The notes beneath the pieces were generated by a model that had not been told where the DNA came from, made no database searches, and saw only the letters and a list, made by a program, of their open reading frames with translations. A stretch of 64,000 nucleotides of DNA from Romanomermis culicivorax (lineage: Eukaryota > Nematoda > Enoplea > Mermithida > Mermithidae): contig CAWUHX010000175.1 in NCBI GenBank assembly GCA_963922205.1, forward strand, positions 702,175-766,174, in the 5' to 3' direction. This document shows, one piece after another, positions 1-11,172 of the stretch. Within the stretch, counting starts at the first letter, position 1. Each line of letters begins with the position of its first letter. A program made the translations under genes and the position numbers.

Positions 1-64
1 ATGCTATATATTTACAGTACTGCTTTAGCAGGTACGTTACACACAAATAGTTATAGTTTTGAGA

Positions 65-413
65 TACCGTACTACCCCAAATAAATGCACCCCCTCGAAT
101 TAACGCACCCATCGAATAGATGCACCCTCTAGAGAGCATTTGAAAAAATAAACGCACCCCCCCAATTTAACGCACTGGGTGTGTCTTTTTTTAATTTTTC
201 GTGCTCGTTGTTGTTTCATCAACGTTGAATTTGAATAAAAATTGGAAAATGATGGTTGCGTTCATCGTTATCTCGAATTAATGCACCCCCCAAATTGAGG
301 TTTGGAAGAATAAACGCACCCCCTCTAATTAACGCACCCCTTGAATAGAGGCACCCTCCAGCAACCATTTGAAAAAATAAACGCACTGTGCATTTATTTG
401 GGGTAGTACGGTA
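65..413. mobile_element. Small inverted-repeat (MITE-like) element
   Basis: A perfect 26-bp inverted repeat, TACCGTACTACCCCAAATAA and six more bases at 65-90, is matched in reverse complement at 388-413. The interior carries two diverged direct copies of a segment containing the motif AATAAACGCACCCC (about 98-165 and 326-387). No clear target-site duplication is visible, so the superfamily is not assigned. The short open frames here are repeat artefacts. Confidence 0.7.
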
Positions 414-471
414 GTTCAAAATGATAAAAATGTCCCATGTAGATGAATACCTTGGTACAGGAGGGTTAAGA

Positions 472-812
472 TTAAAAATTCCCTTTAGAAACTGAGCATA
501 TCAAATGATTGCCAGACAAATCACATCCCATCTCAGACAAAAAATTAAGGATAGCAGATTTTGCACCCACTATAGTATTGTATTTGAGCCCTGCTTTGTG
601 CAAAGAGAGCAAGTAACTGATCAAGTCTAGAACAGATGGTTGAATGGGATCAATACTTTGTTTACAACACCAGCTACTCCACTTTGCAAGGGCCGAGCTG
701 TAGTGTTTCTGAGTTCCTTTTGACCAGGATTGTAGCATGATCATAGTAGCTTCTGCCTGACCTTCAAGTTTAGGCCAGACACGCCTGATACCCTCTACCA
801 CCGACTGCACAG
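472..812 (-). pseudogene. Tyrosine-recombinase fragment (DIRS/Crypton-like)
   Basis: The minus-strand frame holds a run typical of the N-terminal SAM-like (core-binding) domain of eukaryotic tyrosine recombinases: SWSKGTQKHYSSALAKWSSW, then a stretch on limiting residues to positions and loops, and AKSAILNFLSEMG. The catalytic domain with its R-H-R-Y residues is absent, so this is a fragment. The frame's N-terminal part, above about 812, runs into a duplicated segment and is probably not part of the protein. It looks like a dead copy of a DIRS- or Crypton-type element rather than a host gene. The assignment rests on sequence pattern only. Confidence 0.5.
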
Positions 813-1197
813 CCCTGCATCGCCTGTTGCAACTGCAGCAGTGCCCGTCGCAAAAATCCAGGACTTGGATGAGCAACATCAAGTGTACGGGTTCAGAGGG
901 AAATGCACGATGGCACCTTTTGCGCATTCTCACATTCTCCTCCTAGGTAAGTGTGACGCCCTCATCACAACATCCCTCCCCCTCCTGAGGCAGGCAAGGG
1001 GCCCCCTGGTATGGTCACCATGTAATGGTTCTCGCACACTGGGTGGTAGCTTCTCTACTACTGACTGCACAGCCCGACATCGCCTGTTGCGACTGCAGCA
1101 GTGCCCGTCACAAAAATCCAGGTCTGGGCCTGTGACTTGGATGAGCAACATCAAGTCTACGGGTTCAGAGGGAAATGCATGATGGCACCTTTTGCGC
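800..1197. repeat. Direct duplication of about 130 bp
   Basis: Bases about 800-925 recur at about 1060-1197 with few differences. Both contain TGCATGATGGCACC/TGCACGATGGCACC-type text and the shared core GAGCAACATCAAGT. The second copy has an extra 12 bp after AAAATCCAGG. The copies lie next to the recombinase fragment and could be the split repeats of a DIRS-like element. Confidence 0.6.
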
Positions 1198-2782
1198 ATC
1201 GTCGCAATCATGTTCTACTATTCTGCCTGGTAGAAAATTTTGGAGAAATATTTCACGGAACAAATGTCTTCAAAGTGTGTTAAAATAAAAATGTTCTTCT
1301 GAAAATTAATTCAGTCTTGTCGTTTTGATTGCCTCTGAGCATGTTGGCCACTGTGGGGATCAGTTATTTTGCAAACGCTCATTTGTCCAAGGTTAACAGG
1401 AATTTTTCCCACTTGAGTTTTAAGTAGAATGACCAGCCCGAAATTTTCGTTGTTATCCGTATGATGCCTCTCAAAATTGCACCCCATTATTTTGAAATGG
1501 TGCGAGACAGCAGGTCCCAGGTGCTACTCCTCCCGCATTCATAATCGAGCGCAAAAGACGCATCAACGGCGCATATTGAGTGAAATTTTCCTCCATTTCA
1601 GGCAAAAATCGTAAAACTAATGCAATTGATTTCCTATTCTCTAGTGCAGGTTGCGATCGCCGAAACGGCAACCGCTGCGTCCATTACAAAATAAACGGAA
1701 GTTAAAACGTAAAATTCTTGCCCTAAGAGTTTTTATTATCTAAAAAGGTTAACAACTATTCTTTATAACAAATCATTCCTGTGCAACCCCACAAGTGTCG
1801 CGTCGGCTTCTAAGAGAGTCATATCTTTATCGGATCCCAAAAAACGGCTGGATAATTCTAAATCTTGTAGCTTGAGCCGGACTGCCGTTCCAGCTGCGTA
1901 TTGTCTACAAAAAAAGAAATTTTAAGACCTATCACAGAAAGTCGCAGTGTCCAATGTTCAAAACGTGCATTTTGAGAAGCACTATTTCGGTCGCAAACAG
2001 ACTCGGATTATCGAGGAACCTACCTGAATACCAAGAACCGTGGAAATTAACCATTTGCTGAACCAGCGACACACCACCCAAGATGATGGCAGCTACAACA
2101 ACAAGCAGGTGCTCTTAAGAAACGTTCTCTTTGCATCTCCCAGTTGTTTTAATCCATGACATTTTATGCTACGATGAAAACAGGGTTTTAATTAAATCAA
2201 ACAACATTGGATCTGTGGATTATTTTTCAACCAAGGGTTTTATACCTCAAATTTCTCGACCCCTAGCACCCAAGAACTACAAATAAATTGTAGTTAGAAA
2301 TTCCGATAATGAAATGGTCGAAATTTCTGCATACTCACATTGGCTACAGTAATTTCGATAATGAATAGTCATCTCCGTCTACTCTAACCAGCTTGGCATT
2401 TCAGTGTGGCCTTTTTATCAACTTAATCAAGCCTATTATGGCCAGAAACTTTTTTAGAGATTATTAGCTAATGATGAACTAATGAAGCTAAAAACTGATG
2501 AAGCTTATTGTGAAATTCATAATTTTATATTTTGAAATTTGGTCAGACAGAATCTACACCAACCAAGAAAACGGAAAATCTCGTACGACGGAATAAATTA
2601 TCTAAAAAATCCTGTCTTCTGACAGACCCCAATTGAATAATTACGAACGACCATTAACAAAATTGATGAGACTATCCCAATTGAGTTTCTGAATCTTCTC
2701 TTGGTGATATATAGATGCAAAATTGCGTCTAATGCACGAAAAGAGAACAAATCACTGTCTGCCAATAGTTGAAAGTTATGAG
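1198..2782. other. Intergenic stretch, no gene recognised
   Basis: AT-rich DNA with only short open frames that show no family resemblance and no splice-flanked coding structure. I see no RNA gene or clear transposon end. Confidence 0.5.
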
Positions 2783-3161
2783 CATACATGCACGTGGGGG
2801 GGGGGGTTTGGGGGGTTTTGACCCCCAGCAGATTCTTGCTGACCCCGGCAGATTTGACTCTCCCAGCAATGATATAGAAGTTGATGAAGGAAAATGAGCA
2901 AGAGAGAAGAGAAAGTCGTCATAAAAATGGAAATGACGCTGCAGTTAAACAATTTTTCTAAACAAATCATACTTGATTCCAAATGAGTAACATTAAAACT
3001 TTGAAAAGTGTTGTCAAAGAAAATTAATCTGACTAATATAAGGTGTAGGAATATGCTGTTTGAATGAGACCTTTCTTTTCATTATCAAGAACAAAAAAAA
3101 ATTTGTATAACACACCCTGTCCTGGCTGACCCTCAGCAGAATTCTATGCTGTGCATGTGTG
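2783..3161. mobile_element. hAT-type MITE (family E)
   Basis: Termini CATACATGCAC and GTGCATGTGTG form an 11-bp inverted repeat with one mismatch. The element is flanked by an exact 8-bp duplication GTTATGAG at 2775-2782 and 3162-3169, the length made by hAT transposases. The interior has a G-run and the text CTGACCCTCAGCAGAATTC, found again in reverse complement near 63860. No coding capacity is visible. Confidence 0.85.
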
Positions 3162-3433
3162 GTTATGAGTGCCCCGTTGTGATACTTGACAGTGACAGTG
3201 ATATGACAGTCGATCTCAGGCGGGTAGGAAGTTGAAGGTAAGGGCTAGCCAAGTTGCGGTAAACTGATACTTTTTTAAAAACACTTTTTCGATACTCATG
3301 ACTCAGTCGAGATCGGAGGTACAACAAATTTATAATGATTTGACGTTTACTACAAAACTGATGATTTTACGGAAATAATTGACTCCTGGTAGAACGTTTC
3401 CAGGGCACTAGGTATAGGGGTAACGCATGCATA

Positions 3434-3839
3434 CACTGCCAGGCGAAACTAACCCTCAAAAATTCGCGTCCGGGACGCGTCCAGGTCGCGTCCGGAACGC
3501 GTCTTTTTCGGCAGCACAAAGAAAACTTTCATCTTTCTTAATAATTGACATTCATGCAATAACTGTCAATCATGGTATTTTCATAATGTGTAGTGGATAT
3601 GCACTTTGTTTTGACCTGCAGTATGAAAACAGTTGACCTTTCGTTTATATCTGGTAAATAATGTGTGCTTTCTATAGGGAGGTAAGAAGGAAGCATCAGC
3701 AAAATTGTTTGGCTTTGTGTGACTTAAGCACATGGCCTGTCAATTTTATTGTCGGCATAGTGTGCTTTTCGCGTCCTGAGTGCGTCCCGGACGCGTTCTG
3801 GACGCGGCCGGCATAGACGGTTAGTTTCGCCTGGTAGTG
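3434..3839. mobile_element. TA-flanked MITE with GGACGCGT interior
   Basis: A terminal inverted repeat, CACTGCCAGGCGAAACTAAC at the left and its complement with one mismatch at the right, is flanked by TA at 3432-3433 and 3840-3841. Inside each end is a cluster of GGACGCGTCC-like palindromes. A TA duplication suggests a Tc1/mariner-class non-autonomous element. Confidence 0.75.
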
Positions 3840-4139
3840 TACCTTATCCCACCTTATTTTAATATATGATGCAGGAACCTTGAATAAGGGTATCTGCCAG
3901 TTGCTCTGTTACATGGGGGTTTTTTTTGACCTACGAGTCACAAGCCAAGTGGCTTGTTGACCTAAAATTTTACAAGCCATTCCAAATTTTTACAAGCCAA
4001 TTTTATAATATCAGTATACGTGAATGAATTCCAATGCTAGGTTATTTTTTAAAGAAATGTATATATTGAGCATCACAGCAATCGATCAAAAAAGAGATGT
4101 CATTCAACATTCATTCAATAACATTTTAGAGCCGTTAAT

Positions 4140-4880
4140 TCATCAAAATTCAGGAAACATTCCAAATTTTCGAAGTCTAACCTACAAGCATTGTGGAAAA
4201 AATTTTCCAGCAAACTATCCAAGAACATAATGACTTTGAATTACATCAGAAATCGACGGTTAAGTCTTCTATGATGACAAGTGAGAGCCCAAAAAAGCTA
4301 TTAATCTTTCCTGCCTGAAACCCCGGAAAAATTTTTTGGGTATTGACATTCTGCGATGCTGGAAAATCAATTTTCCAACCACTTATTTGAAGAATTAGTT
4401 TCGGATTTTCTGTTCAAAAGTCGTAATTTCTGGAATTTTATGTTCGAAAAATTTTAAAACCATCAATTTATTCACACACTCTCATAAACTTGGCCGAAAA
4501 GATATGAGTAAGAAGAGAACAAATTTCCGGAAACTACTTCCATGAAGCTTTTGGATTGATTTTACGTTAAGAAAGGAATAATTGCTTCGAAAAGTTTACA
4601 GACTTGACGTATTGATCTTTCTCAAAAAAAGTGTCAAGGGAAAAATGTGAGTCTTCATTAAATATCAAGATGAAATATTGAAGATTACCAGTTAAAGCAT
4701 GAGATAATACGTTTAAGATGATTAAAACTATTAAAGATTAAATGATAAATGAAGGTAGACATGTTAGAAGCAGCGCCTGAGCTAGGAAATAAATAATAAT
4801 GCATATTTAAGTAATAAACGGCGCGAAGCGCCGGAAAATTTTGAGATTATGACCTTCTAAAAAGCACCAAAATGCATCTT
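4140..4880. repeat. Dispersed repeat, family C
   Basis: This stretch is the reverse complement of much of the element at 21888-22867. Shared landmarks include TTTTCCAGCAAACTATCCA, the palindromic core CGGCGCGAAGCGCCGG near 4818, and ACCAAAATGCAT. Flanking it on both sides (about 3940-4000 and 4910-5000) are clusters of the motif ACAAGCCA in both orientations. The ends are not resolved. Confidence 0.6.
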
Positions 4881-6476
4881 TTCTGTATCCGATATGATCA
4901 AACACATGACTCAAAAAATTTTGACAAGCCATTTTGGCTTGTTGGACTAAAATTCTACAAGCCATTTTGTCAGTCCAACAAGCCATGGCTTGTAAAATGC
5001 TAAAAAAAACTATGCATGACCTTTGCATAACGATGCAAATACCGACACCATTAAATGTTCGCAACGAAGACGCAAAGCTTAAACGTTGATTACTGATTTT
5101 CAGAAACCAGATTGCCTGAATATCCCGAAGTATCCCGACAGAATGTTCCCAACAAAAAGTCCCCGTACAAAATATTGCATCTCAAAAGAAGAAATATTTT
5201 CATTGCGCAGACCGAATTTCCCGAACCATTATTCGATTCAATGATGAATGGCCAAATCAGGGAAAATAAAATAATTCATTTGATTATTTAACAGGCTTGG
5301 TGCACTATTACAATTTTTGACGTAACTGCTTTCACAAAATATACATATTCATCAGATTAAAAACAGATTCCACGATTGATACTTCCAATTTGTCAGAAAG
5401 CTGGAGGCGAGAGTGTTTTTTCCATTCGAAATGCAAAAATCAACCAATACATGCTTAGAAACTTTTCCGAGCCGTTTCAAAAGCTTAAAACCCCATTTCT
5501 AGTATTAAAAGTCCCCATATTATTATTTCATCTATATTTATTTAATTAGTTTTGTGTTTTTACTGGTTAAGCTGCCTACGTAATTTTAGGATTTTGATGC
5601 TGGTTTTCATCTTCAGGTTGGTAAAATTTTTGCTGTTTCGCTCAAATGTATACAAAACGATTGATCTCAGAGATTTTTTAGAGATTCCTTTTCAGGACTA
5701 TCAACATGAAAGCATAAATTTTCACACAAAAAATATAGAGTTGCCCAAGGCAACTTAAGTTTGGGTACCTGTACACTACAATGGAAAAGTGAGTAATGCT
5801 ACCTATTATCTGTTTTTCTTGAAATGCTTCCAAATAATGAAAGTGGAAAGCAAGTAATATTTCAGATTTTAGCGATTTTCTGATAAACAAAATATCATGC
5901 AGGACTGAAAATTTGTGAGCATACTAAACTAACCTTTAGCAATTTTTCGAGTGAAAAATTTTACAATAACAACTTTATGTAAACGATTTTGACAACAGTA
6001 CTGATTTGTGTCACTTTTCTATTTGGAAGCATTTTATAAAAAACAGACTATAAGCTTAGTCGAATTGGATTTTTTAGTATTACTTATGTTACCTATCTAT
6101 ACTTACTGTGTGCTGTATAAAACAGACTTCCAAAAAAATCCTACCCAATCGACTTATCCCATTTTATGAAACATGACAGGCCCCTTAAGCCCTCAAAAAA
6201 GCACGGGAAGAGTATATTTTTTGATAAAAATGATCCATGAATTAATGAACAAATCAAATTTATTCAGGAATAAGAACATTCTATGACCATTAAAAATTTG
6301 AACAATATAGGATAATCTGATTTTATGATTTGAAGAATTAATAAAAGGCATTCTAATTCTGAATACATCGCGACCTACCAAAGAAACTATCATAATGCTC
6401 ATCTCGTATTTTCCGTTTGATGTATATTTTCTGACACTGGATAGTTTCAAAACACACTTGGCCATATAAAGTTTAA
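4881..6476. other. Intergenic, no gene recognised
   Basis: Apart from ACAAGCCA-motif copies near 4910-5000, I see only AT-rich DNA and short chance frames. Positions 6468-6476 are the left target duplication of the neighbouring MULE. Confidence 0.5.
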
Positions 6477-7489
6477 GGATATAGGAAAATTCGTCCCCAA
6501 CAATTCGTCCCCGACAATTCGTCCCCGACAGTTCGTCCCCGAACAATTCGTCCCCGGAGTAATTCGTCCCCAAGAAAATTCGTCCCCAAACAATTCATCC
6601 CCCACACAATTCGTCCCCAGAAAAATCGGTTCCTGTACACAATTCAACATGGAAACATTTATTTGTCAAACAAAAAATTTAAACGTTATAATCGTAAGTC
6701 GAAGTAATATAATACACTGCATTGATGATACATTGCATTGATAATCGATGAAATGGAGAGTAAATCATACGGAGCTAAAATTTGTAATTGTACAAAATTC
6801 CACGTAAATAATCGATTAAATCACAATTCGCGAAATCTTCGACTATGCCCTGGATACGGCTAGAAATCATTTTGTATTTCTTATTTTTTCTATTGATAAG
6901 ATTTCCAGCTGTCAATTGAGCAATTTTGTAAGCATGCAAATGCAATTGTTTTTTCAAACAGTCGACAAATTTATAAATGTTTGGGAAAAAAGATTCACAA
7001 GTGGCTAAAAAGCCGCGATGCCAACCTTCCACGTTGTTATTAGTAGGGGACTGGCTGTTGAGTGATCTTTGATGGAGGTTCCACAGCTCAATCGGAAATG
7101 AGGGAATTTGCCGGCCACGCCTCAAACCTCGCCCAATATAAATGTCTTCAAAGTAATTAGCGATAGGTAAACTCTCAGGCCGAAAATTTTCTTGTTCAAT
7201 AAGCTGATCGAATGCAGCTTCCACTTCGTGCTGAGGAACAAACGCCAATGAAGGAATAGCTCGAACGCACATCGCAAATTCGTGAGATTGTTGATACTGC
7301 TGTTGAAGCCCTCCAGCTTGAACTCGACGCCAAATATTTTGACACAAATGGAAGAAGCAACCCTTTTTTGTATACCTATAGATGACAAAAAATGGTCGTA
7401 TTATATTTACACTCATTTTATTTAGATCTGCATAGATAAGATTTAGATATGAATGTAAAATCAGCTATGACTTATCTATTTATTTTGAG

Positions 7490-7873
7490 TTTTTTTACAG
7501 TTTTAAGGCCCTGTCATACTACGCGGCGCGTTACCGTGCTGCGCCGTGCAGTGCAGGTTGTCCTATTCATACTAACAGGCGGCGCCGTGCGGCGCCGCAC
7601 GGTGGCTTGTCATACTTCGTCGCGCGATACCGCGCGGCACCGTACAGCGCCGCTTTTTTACTTCTGGATTTTGCTCTTCTCAAGAAATGTGTATTGGTTT
7701 AGTTGAAACCTGACGGGGCGCCGCAAAAATTACAAAAACCTATTCATACTTCAAAGGCGGTACCGCGCGGCGCCGGCCGGTACCGCGCGGAGCTAGCCAG
7801 TACCGTGCGGCGCTGGCTGGTGCCGCGCGGCATCGCGCGGTGAAGTACAACAGGGCCTTTACACTGTAAAAAA
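7490..7873. mobile_element. GC-rich foldback element (family B)
   Basis: Ends read AAGGCCCTGTCATAC and its complement near 7850, and the inverted match extends outwards into a T/A-run. The interior is a string of overlapping GCGGCGCCGCGCGG-like palindromes with internal TTCATAC and GTCATACTTC copies. It is the small relative of the 2.3-kb palindrome at 46220-48556. It lies in the gap between the two MULE transposase blocks. Confidence 0.7.
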
Positions 7874-7875
7874 AT

Positions 7876-8110
7876 AGGCCCTAAACCTAAAAAAATTTAG
7901 GGGAATCCGTTGCATTAATTTTTTAGGTTTAAAAATTAACATAAAAATTGTAGAGTAAATTGACCTAAAAAGATTAATGCAACAAACCTAAAGTTTTGGA
8001 TTACAATGCATAAAGAAAAAAGTGTGCGTGACAAAGGATTTGAATCCGGGTCCTGCAGATCTAACTGCTGCACCACTAAGGCGACATGATCTGAAAAATT
8101 CAACCACACC
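7876..8110 (-). repeat. tRNA-derived SINE-like sequence plus AT hairpin
   Basis: On the minus strand, 8090-8030 reads like a tRNA-derived head: an A-box-like TTAGTGGTGCAGCAGTTAG is followed by a B-box-like GGACCCGGATTCAAATCC. Downstream (7985-7880) lies an AT-rich tail. In it, GTTGCATTAATTTTTTAGG and its near complement can pair. I do not call it a functional tRNA because the acceptor-stem halves do not pair. Confidence 0.5.
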
Positions 8111-9232
8111 TATATCTACTAAATTAATGTTGATTTTACCTGGAAATTCTGCATTGAAGGCCTGCATTGCTGCAAGCTCAAAATTGGTCATCAACAATTG
8201 TGGTTGTAATCTTGGCTGCAGATGCTTTAATTCTTGAAGCAACTTCACATAAGTAGCTCTGGTTTTGTTTGGAAGTAGGGCATAAACAACTGGAATCACA
8301 GCATCAAATCGAACGATGTGCAAAGTATAAAGCTGTTGAAAAAGCTGAGGCGCGGTATGAAATGTGCCATCTGCAAACCATTCACTACTTTCGGCCAATA
8401 TGCGCAAATTATCTGGTGTTGTAAAAATAAGTATGCGACCTGGAAGCATTGTTTGATCTGAGTCGTACATCAAAAACGGTTGGGCATTTCCATCAACCGT
8501 AATTTCTTTGTATTTTTGTGGAAAAATTAAATCAGCTAACGTGTTAGGCAACAGTAGTGCACCGCCATTTTGATTACGAACGTTATGAATAGTGCGTTTC
8601 AACGATTCTTTTCTTGGTAAAACAGCTAATACGCTAGCATGAGTATTTTGTACAGCTGTTGAAAGGATTTGCTGAGATAATTCTTGGGTTGTAGCAGCCC
8701 GGTGCTTCATTTCATTGACGATCCTGATCGCTTCTGATCTCGCAGCTTGGGCAGCATGATCATGAGCGGTAACAGTTTTTTTAACATTGTCCGTAAGACC
8801 TTCCGTCCAAACCCGCCCTTTGCAAGTGCTGCGCTTCTCACATACCCATATTCCATGTTCGCCATCAGCGGTACATTTAGATAAAGTATAGACGTACCCA
8901 TCGTGCACAAGTTTTTTAAAATTCTTTTCAGATTTGACGAAATTGCTGTTCATTATTGAGCACTGATTAATTAGATCACACAATGTAAATGTTTTGCAGC
9001 ATCCAGCATTATTTACAGTAGCTGAGGTTCTGATGATAACATTTAAAAAACATAACTTACTCATCATGATGAGAGTTTAAGTTGATCTATGAGGCAAATT
9101 GAAGACACACTTTATACTGCACAGGGACGAATTGTGTGGGGGACGAATTGTTTGGGGACGAATTGTTAAGGGACGAATTGACGGGGACGAATCGTCAGGG
9201 ACGAATTGTCGGGGACGAATTTTCTGCATCCC

Positions 9233-9628
9233 AAAGTTTAATAATGCACCTCAAAAATCATGGAACTGGTACACCAGACAGAAAATAAAATAACGTTAAT
9301 TCGACATAGAATGGAGAAATTTTTTTACTTTTTCTGCTTTTTGGGTGCCTAATTACACATTCTCAATCTCCGCAAATTTTATTCAACTTCATACGAGGTA
9401 CTCAACCTCCCCAGGTTTCACAGAAAAAAAGCTCTCCGACATTCATGGGTTTCCAAGATATGTATGAGCTTGAAACTATTGTAGCTATGAATCATAAGCA
9501 TTTCGCACAAGAAACTTGAATAAAAACACGACAAAAAACATTCAAATTTCCTGTTAGCAAGAGATGGCTTTATGAAGAGAATGCACCACATAACTCTTTA
9601 TATTCAGACTAAAATGCATGAAATTTAC
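9233..9628. other. Intergenic or intronic DNA below MRPS28 exon 2
   Basis: No coding exon could be recognised here. The missing 3' end of the S28 gene was sought by eye in this interval and not found. Confidence 0.4.
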
Positions 9629-10883
9629 TCTGGGTTGAAGAGCGGCTTTTTGCAAACGCAATTAAATTTGCCGCCGAAATCGATATACAAATTGTCCTTA
9701 TGGACGTGAGCAATTTTTCCGACAACGATACGCCCTAGCGGGTCGCCCAATTGGACGAATTTGGAATGACGTAAAAAATCTTCGAACGGCGCGTTGTCGT
9801 CCAAATTTTCATAGGCGCTTTTATCTAGGAGCGAAGTTAATTTTACAGACGATGAATTATTATACCATGGCGACGTTTCGGCAACGGCTCCTTTTTCCAA
9901 AAGCGACATTAAATTCAAAGATGACGATTTAGGTTTTAGCGATCTTTCGGTTGCGTGCGTGACAGTTTCGGTTCTTGTATCTAAATGTGATTACAGTAAT
10001 GAAAAAAAGAAAACAATACATCTAACAGTGCATGAATATTCAAAGCAGGCAACAAAAAATTTCACAAAAATTTATTTCTAGAACTAAGATAATGATCAAC
10101 AAAATGCGAATCATCACTAAACTATCGAATTTTCGTCAGCAGAAAAATATTTGAACCCGAGATTGAATCAGGAACATCACCAACAGAAAATATTCTTTTC
10201 ACATATCAGAATTACGAAACCTTAAATAATGCGTTTTTCAACGCAAACTGATTCAAACTCGAATTCTGTGTCGAGGATATAGAAAAAAGTAGGTTATTTT
10301 AATTTCGAACACATGATATTCAAATTGTACCATGATATCGAGAGACGAAAATATAAATATCAGATATATAAAAAGTGTAGAAGAATTAGGCAGTTCGCTA
10401 CGCTAAACAGAAGCCTATACGAAAACAATGTGACCCATTAGAAAAAAATAGCTTCGTTATTTTTGAAACTTCTCTTACTGGATTACTTTTGTAACCGAAG
10501 GCTATCAAGTCATTCTTGAAAAGAAAATTGTCAGTGATTAGATTGGATTATGTACACAATTTTTTGCCATAAAAATGATACTGTGAAAAAATCTGGAGCC
10601 ATAAAACGCTGTGAAATAACCGATTAATAGAGTTATGAAAAGAGTAAGTTGGTTTTGACATAATTTGGAGGAAAAAATTTGGTATTATCACAGAAGATAG
10701 CTTACCAGAAGAGGTCAATTCAGCTTTCTTTTGTATCAATTGACCATTAACGTCATAATCATCGTCTAGAGTCTTATCTTCTTCAACTTTATCGGGTAAA
10801 GAGGATGCACAATTCCGTCGTGAAACAAATGGAGTGAAACGTCGACTGACGGCATTAACAATTTTGGGATTCAGCAGATTCAT
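9629..10883 (-). CDS. MRPS28: Mitochondrial ribosomal protein S28 (bS1m), 3' end missing
   Basis: Small-subunit protein of the mitochondrial ribosome with an S1-like fold. Exon 1 is 10706-10883, with the ATG at 10883. It encodes an Arg-rich, acid-poor start (MNLLNPKIVNAVSRRF) that looks like a mitochondrial targeting peptide, and it ends at a GTAAGC donor in phase 1. Exon 2 is 9629-9980, preceded by TTTAG. It carries the family core FEDFLRHSKFVQLGD, IVVGKIAHVHKDNLYIDFGG and KFNCVCKKP. It ends at CCAGA|GTAAAT, where the family normally continues for roughly 60 residues. The last exon or exons are not visible below 9629 and may lie beyond the MULE or outside the window. The gene is on the same strand as TPP2, with its start about 290 bp below the TPP2 stop. 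An in-frame upstream ATG (10991) exists, but I chose 10883 because the targeting peptide begins there. Confidence 0.85.
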
Positions 10884-11172
10884 CTTCAAACACAGAACAA
10901 TCAGCGCTTTGATTGCATTTAGCAGGACTTGATACGCATACTCAATTAAGAAACTATGTCTAGCATGAGGCTTACTCATGCCTAAGCTCATATCAAGTTA
11001 AATCATCTGAATAATCAAAAAGTTATATCACGAGAAATAAAGAAAATAAAAGAATAATGAACCTCGTTTCCGGAAAATAGAAAAAAATATCCTCGTGTTT
11101 CAACGAAGAATTGATAAACCTTGGAGTACCACAGAAAATAATTTATTGCAAGTAATAGAGATAAAATTGAAA

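Larger units (their letters stand above)
6775..9067 (-). pseudogene. FLYWCH-MULE transposase, two blocks
   Basis: Block 1 (9067 down to about 8140) starts with a FLYWCH-type zinc finger (VHDGYVYTLSKC, then WVCEKRSTCKGRVW). The MULE transposase core follows, with the first catalytic Asp in WFADGTFHTAP and the second region LMTNFELAAMQAFNAEFP. Block 2 (about 7375 down to 6775) resumes with GCFFHLCQNIWRRVQ, which directly follows that point in the family, and continues through NNNVEGWHRGF to a stop. The 760-bp gap has a good donor (CCAG|GTAAAA) and a TATAG acceptor, but the phases do not match as I read them. It is therefore either an intron with a lesion or a disrupted gene. It sits wholly inside the element with 9-bp duplications. 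Confidence 0.8.
6477..9232 (-). mobile_element. Mutator-like (MULE) transposon with iterated termini
   Basis: The element is bounded by an exact 9-bp duplication AAAGTTTAA (6468-6476 and 9233-9241), the length expected of MULEs. The outermost bases form an imperfect inverted repeat sharing GAAAATTCGTCCCC. Inside each end are about seven or eight tandem copies of a 14-bp unit close to GGGGACGAATTGTC (about 6488-6625 and 9115-9222, in opposite orientation). The interior carries a minus-strand transposase in two blocks. The gap between the blocks holds a GC-rich foldback element and a tRNA-derived sequence. Confidence 0.9.

Noticed and set aside
1471-1671. 66-codon minus-strand frame
   Set aside because: No family resemblance, no splice context, ordinary composition.
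8030-8095. Possible tRNA gene on the minus strand
   Set aside because: A- and B-box-like motifs are present, but the acceptor stem does not pair and no clear anticodon arm forms. Treated as a SINE-like remnant.
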